DNA of 64,000 nucleotides from Ricinus communis (lineage: Eukaryota; Streptophyta; Magnoliopsida; Malpighiales; Euphorbiaceae). The stretch lies in NCBI RefSeq assembly GCF_019578655.1, contig NC_063260.1, forward strand, positions 22,282,888 through 22,346,887, in the 5' to 3' direction. The translations under genes and the position numbers were made by a program. Numbering within the stretch: position 1 is the stretch's first letter; the number at the start of each line of letters is the position of its first letter. Below the pieces are notes generated by a model. That model did no database searches, had not been told where the DNA came from, and saw only the letters and a list, made by a program, of their open reading frames with translations. Positions 47,500-58,400 of the stretch are shown here, piece after piece.

Positions 47500-50400
47500 G
47501 GTAATATCATTACTATTGCTTTCTTATGGTTTTGATTACATGGCTATTTTATGTGGTTTATTTGGTAATAATATTTTTTTATTTTCTTTTTTGCTGTAAT
47601 TTTGTCTTCTTTTTTGGTGTTGCCTTTCAGTTGTAATGTGGGGTTAATTGCTAAGTGAGTTTTATTATGCAGCTGGTTTGTTCTTGTGTATACCGAAGGC
47701 TTTTCTTCTTAGAGATTTTTTGTTCATTCTAAAATTGAACGTTTTCTATGGGTTCTTTCTGTCTGTTTTTCATTCTGATTCTGTTGGCTAATTGGTATTC
47801 TTCTATCCAGTGTTAGGTGATTTTAGGACTTTATTGGGTATCAGTTGATTCATTTTGTCTCTTCTAGCTGTGTACTTCTTAGTCTTTTAGGGACTTATTT
47901 GGGTTGCTTTTTGTTCATGGCTGTGTCTGTTAGATGTCTGCTTCTTCCTGGATTTTGTCGGTTTTGTGATTTGCTGCATGTTTTACTGGCAGATATTGTT
48001 CTTTCTTTCATTATGGTTATTGCTACTTTGGTCACTAATAGTCAATGGACATGTTACTTCTGAACTATATCTTGAGCTCTCTTCATTTAGCTTCTGATAT
48101 TAAATATTAGAATATAGAGGGTTGTACTCTTTCATTTTTGCATCTAGTCCTACAGTTCCACATTGTTGATTAATCATGGAGGTTCGTCGCTGTTTCCATT
48201 TTTGTAGCTTTTGAATGTGTCGGTGTGAAGTTAGAGTACGTTTATCTGTTTCTGGTCCTACCTACACTTGGTATTTTCTGGAGCAATACCCTGCGATACC
48301 TCCTCGAATAGAGTTTTGCTCTCCTTTTAATGGTCTTACTTTTTTAGATTTGCATGTCTAGATAAGTGGATATATTTTTCTGAAACCTTGTTATTGAACA
48401 AGATTTGGGTGTACCCATAAATATGTTACCTGCTATTATTTGTTGGTGTTGGAAAATAGTTTTTATCACTTCTACAGAAGTTTAGAGTCTGCTGTTTGAT
48501 AGCCAAATAAAGTGAACTCAATTGTATTTTTTTATAAATGGCTTCCCAGTATGTTAGATTGCTAATTTCTGCTTTAGAATCTGCTGTTTGATTGCTAAAT
48601 AAAGTGAACTCATTGTATTTTTTTATAAATGGCTTCCCAGTATGTTAGATTGCTAATTTCTGCTTTATTTAGCAATGTTTTTTTACATGTTTGACGTTGA
48701 ATATGGTTTGTGATCTGATGGGTGTTTGGTTCAGGTGCATGAGAGCTTCTTGGGCACAATGCTTTAAATGGTTGTCGTGATTTGGTGAATGCAGACAATG
48801 AAATCTTTGGTTTAATTATGTGGACTGCTGTGCTTTTGTTGCTGCTTCACTTCATCTGCTTCTATTTGATTTGTAGAAGTTAGTTTAGAGACTAGATCAG
48901 TATTTTTCTTATTGTGTTGTTTTTGGAGGATTGCAGAACCAATGTGTTGTTTCTTGGGATATATTGTGCTTAGTAAGTAGGAATCTTCTTTCCTGCCTAG
49001 AAGTATGCTTTTGTGCTATTCATGCTTCCACAAGCTAATATTTTATATTTGAGATTGCTTCTCTGTCCTTACCTCTTTATGGTTGGGAGATCTAATGTTT
49101 AATCAGTGACAATCATTATGTAGTAATTCTTGTTGTTGGTGTATGCATGTTATCACTGCATATATGCAGGAATGTAAAATTACATGCATATATTGCATAG
49201 ATAGCTTATCTTCCATTGGAGCATAATTCTTATGCCTTCCATTTTCTTTTCTAAGTAATTTTTATCTCTTGTAAATTTAGAGTCATATTGTTGATGTGAT
49301 AGAGTTAATGAATATTGTGGCCGATTAATCAGGTAATTCAAACTGGGGTAAAATGGTTAAGCAGCTATCGCATTGGGGTTACTTGAAGTAGATCCTGTGG
49401 ACTTAACAAATTGTGTTTTTCTTCTTTTTCCAGCGGATGATTGCTTTAAAATTGATTGCTAATGCTCCTTTTTATGCTCAAATGATGAAAGAATAAAGAA
49501 GTGTGTAAAATCTTATCCAAGTCAGTTTTCCATATTCTTCTTCAATGTGTGGTCTTCCTCTTTAATAAGGAAGCACAAAGATGCTTTAGATATTCTATCA
49601 TTACATGTTCTTTTCCTTATCTTTTCCTTATTGTAAATTGATTTCGTCTATCTCTTCCACCATTTTTTCTATTATAACTGAATTTATTCGAGGTTCTTTT
49701 TTTTACTTGGGGGGGTTATAGCATAGCGAGCACAATTAATTGTGCAATGAAATTTGATGGTATTTGGCTTCTGGAATCTTTTTGATGCTTTTAAGTGATG
49801 GAGGCTGTGTTGATATCTATTTTTTGTTCGCCTATGCTGAGCCTCCACTTTCTTTTATTTGTTATTGACAATGTGCTCTAGGGCTTGTTTGAGCTTTTCG
49901 GTTAAGTTTTTCTTTTTTGTTTTATCTTTTATAAATTGCTTTTTGCAAACTTGTTTTAAAAATAAAACAAATTTACCTACTCTCTAAAAGTTGTTCTTAG
50001 AATTCAAAAAAAAAAAAAATAGAAAAAAGAAAAGCAGTTTTTAGAATTCCAAATAAAAAAAAAAAACAGTTTATAGAACTGAAAAAAAAAAGAGTGCTTT
50101 TTTTTTTTTTGTTGAAAAGTGTTTATATCCAATACAGTCTGAAACGGTACATCAGTGGTCTAATGTAGCTAATACTTAATTAGCTTGACCATCCTTTTAT
50201 TTCATTTTGATGGCTGCTGTGCTCCTGTCAATATTTTAATCTCTGAATTATTTACTTTGGAATCTTATTAATGTAATATATTTGTAATTAAGGCGTGTTG
50301 CTGTTGTTTTTTTTTTTTTTTTTTTTATATCTTGGAAGTTATTGCCAATACAGCCCAGTGTTGGGCCCGGAAGTAACAACAATGGATTTTGGCCTCTTTT

Positions 50401-51470
50401 ATATTTATATATATATAAAATTTTGTCCCTTTTTTGTTGTATTTTTGTGCCATCCGGATTATCAAATGCCATTTGAAGTTGGGACTCAAATTTGCTTTAA
50501 CCACCGAAGGAAAGGGCAACGAACGGATCTGCCTACAGGCTGTCATTCTTGATTTTGAAGACTTGGAATGGTCTCTTCTTCTAATGTAATTTCTTGTAAC
50601 AAAAAGGTTTGTTAATCTTAATAGATTAGTTGAGCAACTCTTTGCGTCTTACTTTTCAAAGTCTTTGAAACTTTTAATATTATGAGAAGTGATCGTTTAC
50701 TGATTCGATGCTGGACATCACATTAACAGCAACTGTATGCAAGGATTCTGTTTAATGACCATAATACTTGATTCACTCCAAAAGAAGTGGCAACACGAAG
50801 CAACTCTTTTTTTTCTGTCTAATTAATGGAGTGTTTTTAGTGTTGAATTAAGTCCACGACTCTTTTAATAAATATTATGGTACTGTTGTTCAAAAAAATC
50901 TGAAAGTCATATGATGATTATTTCTTTTGAGGCACATCTGAGAAATAACCTTCTTATCTAATGGTTGTAATTTTATATGCTTCAACCTCCTCGTGCTCTT
51001 ATTTCTAACCGTTATTTTGTAAAATATGTTTTGATGTTTTCAATAATTGAAATATTATCAAATACTACTACTACTAATACTATAATAACTAATAATAATA
51101 ATAATTTTTTATATATTTTAATTAATAAAGATAATAAATTATGTAAGATAAAAACAAAAAATTCAGAGCTCATTTATCTTAGGTATAATAACTTTTGTCA
51201 TCTGAATTTCAAATTTCAAATAATATTAAGAAATATCTAAAACATATTTGATCAAATATATCTCTAAACTATGTTTAAACAATTGAGTGCAAGTTGAGTT
51301 GCAGCTTAATACCATTATCGTAAGAGGTTCAATCCCATATGAATGTAAAATTCGTATTAAACAAAAATAAAACAATTGAAAATAATGGAAATAAATAAAA
51401 AATTGTCATTTAACTGATTAGACCGAATTTTTCCTTTTATTGTTACTCAAACAAAAAAAAAAAAAACTCT
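47500..51470. other. UBA2C-like 3' untranslated region, possible 3' introns, and spacer
   Basis: T-rich, plus-strand transcript-like sequence goes on to about 49600 with several acceptor-like sites (TTGGTTCAG/GTGCATGAG near 48735; GATTGCAG/AACCAATG near 48938), so the 3' untranslated region may be spliced. A 92-bp tandem duplication lies at 48481-48663. From 50000 to 51470 there are A and T runs (50100, 50305-50326) and AT-rich spacer. No further gene is seen. Confidence 0.5.
48481..48663. repeat. 92-bp tandem duplication downstream of the UBA2C-like gene
   Basis: TTTAGAGTCTGCTGTTTGAT at 48481 and TTTAGAATCTGCTGTTTGAT at 48573 begin two adjacent copies that stay nearly identical to ...GCTAATTTCTGC. 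They differ by a few bases and one single-base gap, so the event is fairly recent. Confidence 0.92.
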
Positions 51471-52832
51471 GGTTTGAAGCAGAAGAAAAACAAAAGAAAA
51501 TATCTCTCCTCCTGTTCCAACAAGAAGAAGAAAAAGCTTTTAAAAAGGTTCGTCCTTTTCTTTTCTTTCTCTAAAAAACCCAAACAAACAAACACATTAG
51601 CATGCGCCCGTTCGCTTTCACTATTCTCTTACATGTTTCTTCCTTCTGTAGTATCACCAACTCAAATTTCAGGGTGTTCTTCAAGGTTTTTAACTCCAAG
51701 TTAGTTATCCAAGGCTTTCCAATCTTTTTTGGTATTGGAGCTTTTTTTATCTAGTCAAGCACTGCTCTTTTTTTATGGTATTATTGGGTGTAATGGTGTT
51801 TCTTTTTTGTGTGATAATGATCATCTAATCTTTGTTTTGTTTTGTTTTGCTTTGCTTTGCTTTGCTTTTTTGGTTCAAATTACTGCTTCTGCTTTCCCAT
51901 TGATTTTTTATTATTAGTTTTAGTTATCTCTCTGGTATCTATTCGAGCTTATCCTATAAGTTTTGCTATGTTCATGTTCTGCAGCTTCTTAAATATCTGA
52001 ACTTTAATATTTTGGGATGCTGTTTTTGGTTTATATCAAGATAGCTGGACTTGGGAACTGATTCCGTTACGAAAGTTTTGACAATCACCATTACTATCTA
52101 CCTTTGGTTTCTACCTTTGCAGTTTTTTTCTTTTTTTTTTTTCTTTTCCTTTGTGGTCTTATGGGATTTGATTTTGGCTTATTACGTGCCCGAATTCTAG
52201 TCAGGTGTTAACTCGTTTTACCATCAATAGTGGTCATATCACTACAGAATATATAGAGCTGATTACTGACCTAGAGCTGTGTCAAATCCCAGAACATTGG
52301 AGCTCTATTTGAATTATGGGAGATTACTGATCTAGAGCTGATTATCCTTAAAGGTTGATTGGCAAGACAGCCTACTGTTTGAATGATGTGCTTGTTTGAT
52401 ATTTGATTTACTTGGGGCCTTAGTTTAACTGATCAAGAGCCTCTATCTTGTTTATTTAGATTCTATTCTTCTGGGATTTGACACAGCATTATTTAGCCTA
52501 AATATTTTTTTCCAGCACTTCTTAGAATTACAAACCTGTGGATAGTGTGTTTTAATATTCCCAGTGTCTCAATGTTATCGCTATGGACGACATTAACAGA
52601 TAGCCTTCTTTTATACAGTAACTGATCATCTTTAAACTCGAGTGCATATTAGATGACTTAATTCTTTCTTGTTTGAGCAGGATTGTGCTTTTGGTTTATA
52701 TTTGCATGCTTTCACTAATATTTATTTAGTTTTGCTGTTGTCTATCTGTTCTGCATTCATGTTTAGCAGGTGAAGAAAGTTGATTTATTGCATCTGCATC
52801 CAAAAGAGAGACCTGGATAACAGACTGCAGAT
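51471..52832 (+). other. Probable 5' leader with intron of the next gene
   Basis: The AG-rich and CT-rich stretch at 51470-51700 looks like a first non-coding exon. The T-rich stretch after it, ending in TTTAGCAG/GTGAAG near 52770, looks like a leader intron, so the coding start at 52833 would be in the second exon. This is inference from composition and splice-like sites. Confidence 0.4.
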
Positions 52833-54858
52833 ATGTCTTGGTTGGAAAGTATATACAGCATATTTGAAGATAAAGTTGAAGCTATGCGCTTAGAGGTGGA
52901 TGGTATCATGTGGCAGCAGCAGGTAGTCTTTTAATTTGATGAAAAATGTCTTGTCATTTACATGTTTCTGCCCAGTTGTTGAATATTTGAGCTTGGTTTA
53001 TATTTTTGACTTACTGGCCAATTTTTTGACTGAATTCTTTCTTGAGGAATTAAATGTTTTTGATCCATGAAGTGGAAATTAAATCCTAGTATGTGTAAAA
53101 TAATTTGTGCAAACTAGCAACAATGACTCAATGAAGACAACATACTTATCCTGCAACCCTGCATGATTTTGTTGAGACAGTGAATCTTCAAATTCTCAAT
53201 CTATTTTCTTGTGCGACTGTGCTAATGTTGCGTGTTTAATAGTTGTTGCTTCAGTAGTAGCATATGTTTATTCCTGCTACTACTGATTTCTATCTCATAA
53301 AAGTTTGATTGCTTTATTGGACAGGACGGATTTGAATATGTGGGAAACAGGTTGCAAATGGTTGGTACCAGTGTCAAGCAATTTTGCTCAGATTTTGTGC
53401 AAGAGGTTCTTCCTCAATGTTCTGAGAATTCAGCGGAAGCTTTTGAATCTTCTTTAGGTCAAAATACTGATGGGGCCAATATATTGCCAAAGGAATGCAT
53501 CGAGGAAGGCCAGTTGGAGAAAGAACCTTGCAATGCGAATCTGTTGCACCAGTCATTGCCTAAGGATCCTGAAAAAGGTGCTTGTTATTTTTGTGTGCAA
53601 GATATTGTAGACCTTAACAATTGGATTGAGGATCCTTATGAAGAAAGGCTAATTCAGCTTGAGATGTCTGATAGTGTCACTTCAGACAAGAAAAATTTAA
53701 GCTCGTCAGTATTGTCCACAACCTTGGATGACCTACTAGCCAGTAGCTACTATGAGGAAAATCGACTTCAGGTTGAGATGTCCAATTGTGTCACTTCAGA
53801 CAAGGAAGATACAAGTTTTTCAGTATTGTCTCCAACTTCAAGTGACCCACTAGAGAGTAGCTTTTGCCCAAAAATGGTCCCTTCAGGTTTTCCATCTTCA
53901 GATTCTGTTAGCTCTTTTCACTCCTTTGAAAGTGATGTTTTGGATTTTGAAGATATTTCTAGTGGTGCTCCAGTTGAATCAATTGGTAAGTATTTCAGCT
54001 TTTTGACGTGTCCTTACTCTATATTGATTCTGTATCAATGCTGCATGAGTTTGAGGTGTAGATGATGATTTAGAACCTTGCTTTAAATAGCTTAATGCTC
54101 TTGGCTGCTGAGTCTTGAATAGTGTATTCCAGTTGACATGTAGGAAGTAGGAACTTGACTAGCTTTCTTATCATTTGGAGCACAAATTCAAAATGACACT
54201 TGTTTTCCATCTGTCATTTTTTGAAATTCATTATCTAATGGAAGAGAGGGCTTCAGACAGGGGGAGGGTGATATTCTGATTTTAAGAAACTTAAAATAGT
54301 AAAGGAAAGTCCCAAGAGCTGAGCTGATGCTAAGAAGGAAAACACCCTCTATTTAGATGTTTCACTAATTTCTTTCTTTCCTACTTTGTGCATTTAGATC
54401 GACCCTTGTGATAGAAGAAGGTAGCAATAGTAATAAAAATTAATTTTGGGTGCTACATTGTTACAGGAAAATCAGACAACAGTATTGATGATATTACCTA
54501 TGTGGGGTCATTTCATAAGATAGAGCTTGATGAAAGTTGCGTTATCGTAGAGAGTAGCGAGTCTTCTTATGATTTTCATGAAGCAGCAACATTCAGGTCT
54601 TACAAGGTATGACTCTCTACAGGCTTGAAAAGAGCTGTTCTGTTTCAATGAGGTTGGAAAATTCTAGACTTGATGCTTCTTCTTTCTTTAATTTAGGAAA
54701 AACTCAATGCTTCCTCTGGAAAAGAGGGGGCAGCAAAGCAGGATGATGATACTCGTCCAGATTCTGAATCCTCTCAGCAGGAAAAGGAAGGTCCTGTGTC
54801 ATCAAGTGCAACGGCATCAGATGATGAATTATGCGAATGTGATTGGGAGATTGTCTAG
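52833..54858 (+). CDS. Unrecognised acidic plant protein with internal repeat and C-terminal AIM-like motif
   Basis: I do not recognise a named family. Four exons, 52833-52922, 53325-53985, 54467-54606 and 54697-54858, join in frame with GT-AG introns and give 350 residues. The N-terminus (MSWLESIYSIFEDKVEAMRL) looks amphipathic and is followed by EYVGNRLQMVGTSVKQFCSD, probably helical. The middle is Ser- and acid-rich and carries two tandem copies of a ~38-residue unit, RLIQLEMSDSVTSDK... and NRLQVEMSNCVTSDK.... The C-terminus is DDELCECDWEIV-stop: an aromatic residue, two residues, then valine, after several acidic residues, which fits the ATG8-interacting (AIM/LIR) core W-x-x-[LIV]. No signal peptide or membrane span is seen. 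Function unknown; a cytosolic or nuclear location is only a guess from the absence of targeting signals. Confidence 0.85.
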
Positions 54859-55484
54859 TTAAATTATGGGGCTGCAAATATTCAGCAATTCAATTGCAAG
54901 TATGCAAATAAAAAGGATAAAATATTTTGTTGACATTGCTTATGAATGTACTTGTAGAGAGACACTGAGCTACAGAATGCTCTTCGGAGGTGCTGTACTC
55001 AAGCAGAGGCAGGAAATAAATTATTTTCAAATATTTTCTTATGTTTTTTTTTTTTTTTTTTGGGTGTGCTATTCATTTATATTTTTGGAATTACAACTCC
55101 CTTTATTTGAAGGAAATATCATTCAACATATATTGATGATTTTCAGCTGAAATTGGAGTTGAGCTTTGTCAATGAATAATAACTTTAAATTAAAAATTTC
55201 TCTGACGAAGATAGCTGCTTGTTTCGTCAATGTAAAATAATTTAATACTTGAAAAAACTAAATTAAAAAAGTGAATTTTTGATTTGAGATTTCCTTGGAA
55301 AAATATAGTAGGATAAAGTAAATATCATATGACTATATAATAGAAAGTTTATTTGAATTTAAATTTAGGAAATTCCAGTTCAAAAAAATAAATGATATCC
55401 CGTACCACACGGCGAGGGTTGTATTGTGCACAACTTTAATAAGCCAAGGGAGCCGTAGTGGTAGTCGAGAGAAATCGCGGGAAT
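54859..55484. other. Spacer between the unknown gene and the MEE18-like gene
   Basis: 3' untranslated region of the upstream gene (to about 55160, with a T run at 55046-55062), then an AT-rich stretch and a short promoter/leader. No gene seen. Confidence 0.5.
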
Positions 55485-58400
55485 ATGGCTAAGCCATCTA
55501 TGGGGCCTCCAATAATTAAAGGAAATCCAAGTACTCCCTTTTTATTCCCTTCCTTTTCAAAATCCAAATCTAAACGACTTGTCCCCATGGCAACTGCTTC
55601 GGCTTCCAGCCCCAGGCCCAATCAGCCTTCTCTTCTCGTCTTCTCAGGTCAATTTAGTTTTTCGATCTTGAACAATTCCTAACTCGCCTTGTTTAATTTG
55701 ATTAGTGGTAACTTCAGGTGGTACTGCATTTAATGGAGTTGTGGAAGAGCTTAAGAAATTAACCACACGTGTTGCTCATGTTCTCCCTGTTTCTGATGAT
55801 GGAGGCAGTACTGCTGAGATTGTTCGTGTTCTTGGTATTATTTCATTTACAGTAACATCATAAGTAAATTTAGAGTTACATTTTGGGGATAATAATGATA
55901 TTGATTAGTTACCGGCTAAATTTTTTAGTTTTGTTTTTAAGGTGGTCCTGCCGTTGGAGACATAAGGTCTAGATGTTTAAGATTGTCTGACCAAAGTACT
56001 TGTGAGGCTCTTGCTGTTCGAACGTTGCTTGGTCACCGTTTACCTCTTGATGCTCCTCTTGCCAAATTAGAATGGTAAATTGTCCTACCATGCCGTAATT
56101 GTATTTATTTCGCTTGACTACAATCTGAAGTACATGTTCTGTCGTTGTGACTTATCTTGTGCATGTATGTAAAATTTCACATAAGATATCATGAAATTTG
56201 GAATCCATTCCATTTTACATTTTCATTACACATTCATTGTCATATTATTAATCAGTTACCTTGTTATTGGATTTTGATTTTGATAGCTAAATGATCTGTT
56301 GCCTAAAGTGTTGTTCCGTTTTCTTTTTTCTTTTGGTTACAGATATCCTGAATATTGCTCATTTACTTGCTAGGTATAACTATAGTATGCTCAGTTGAGA
56401 ATTTGACAGGTATGACATTGTGGAAGGAGAACACCCTTTATGGACTGGTGTATCAAGACCGTACAGAGAAACAATTCAAGCTTTTCTCGTTTATTTCCAA
56501 AATGAGGTACTCTATTACTGATTGTTCATCATCTTTGTTTTTCTAGTATGCGATATACTGTTTGGTTGCCTTATCTTTTTGGCTATTGAAGAACTTTAAA
56601 TTCTTGCTTTTATGATTTGAACCTTAGCCAGGAGGGGATATTTTTAATATTTTTTAGATTATTCATTGCATCATTAATTAATTTTGTAATTTACTTGTTA
56701 AGCAATTTTGTATTCTACATGTTGCCCATTATATTCTATCATTTTAAGCCAATTATAGATAATATGTTGTTAGGTTGACAAGAGCTGGTGCTTGAAGTAT
56801 GAACTGGTTACTACATTGTGAAGGGTCTTATACAAAGTGTAATAGCTTTTTGAAATGCTGAATTTTAATTTAATAATTTACTTGTGTTTCCTTCCTCATC
56901 CTACTAAAATAGAGCTCATTGACGTGATACTCAGTGCGGAATTAATACAATGTTTTATGAATGCAGATCCTCCGTCGGCACAATGAATCATTTTGCTTTA
57001 GTAATGGCAGGTAAAGGGAAGATCTTAGAAAGTCCATGGACCTGGATAACAAAGATATCCATTAAATATTGAATTCCTCCTCTTCAATGATTATCAGGGC
57101 TCTACTGACATTCATCATTTCTTTGCAGCATAGGGAATTTTTTTTTTGCAGGAGCACGGATATTTTTTCAGTCTTTAGATGCTGCAATATTTTTGTTTTC
57201 ACGTGTTTCAGATATTCCCACAGAAAGTTTGGTCCTCCCCGTGATCTCAACAAACGACAGGCTTACATTAGGATGTGAATTATGGGTATTACTGCCAATT
57301 TACATTTCATTCAGTATATTTATGATCTGTTCAGCAAATGTTTTTGTTTCTGCAATATGCATTCCGCATCACCCCCCACCCCCCTGCACAACTATTTCAC
57401 CTTTTCTTTTTCATTTCTTTTGCAATATACTTGTAGGACGGGACCATTATACGAGGTCAGAATGAAATTTCTCATCCAACCGGTGGTATCATGCAACCAG
57501 TCAATAAGGTATTCCAGGATAGGTGCTTTGGTTAGAGGTCTTAATTTTACTAGTTTCCATTTAGTATTTCTGTATCATATATTTGTTGTCAGTTTACCAG
57601 ACAAAGTCTCTCACTTATCACTCAATCTTATTGAAGAAAGTTTTATGGTAGGGATGTTCTTCAGTTCCAGCACTTCCTTCAAGAATAAAGAGGGTGTTCT
57701 ACATGTCAAGCGAGGGTGGAAATTTGCTTCATGAGGTGAATGTTACATATTTTTGTTCCCTTATTCTACGTTAATTTGCCATTTGCTGCTTGTTCTTTTT
57801 CATGTCTTCTGATGATATGTTATGCCAGTGAGCCAAACTTTGTGTACTTAATTCATATTGCTAGAGCCCGAAATAAATTGTCTATAAGAGATATCATCTA
57901 ACCGCCTGCAATGGGTTTATATACAGTCATTATATGGACATGTCAAATCTGAACCTTGGTTTTCTTCCTCTATGTGTTTATACCAGTATACGCTTTCTCT
58001 ATTAAAGTTTAGGCATGCCAAATGGAACACCAGTTTGTCTTCCTCACATCTGTTTGATATTCTGCTTTATATTAATTTCATTAGATTCTTTTTTCTGTGC
58101 TGGATAGTCTGCTTTAAACTAACTTCATTAGATATGTTTTTCTTTTGGAACTGGACAGTCAATACTCTTTTTCATTGGATCTGTGTGGTACTCTGCTTTA
58201 TACTCCCTTTACTAAATCTTTTTTTTCTTCCTCACGTGTGGATGTTGGTGTATTATTATGAGATTTTATTCTATTTTATTTTATATGGAAAAATTTACTT
58301 CTGTTTTGTTAATATATTTACTGATATCCAAGTTTGGCTTGGATGTTCTAACCATTCTTGTTTTTCTCCTATAAGGAAAAGTTCTAATCCTTTCTAAGCA

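Noticed and set aside
30028..54858. ATG7 and the AIM-ending protein as an autophagy gene cluster
   Set aside because: They are about 19 kb apart with unrelated genes between; neighbouring position alone is no evidence of a functional cluster in plants.
57282..58397. Several 90-150-codon plus-strand frames
   Set aside because: They run across introns of the MEE18-like gene in T-rich sequence; the spliced frame accounts for the conserved residues.
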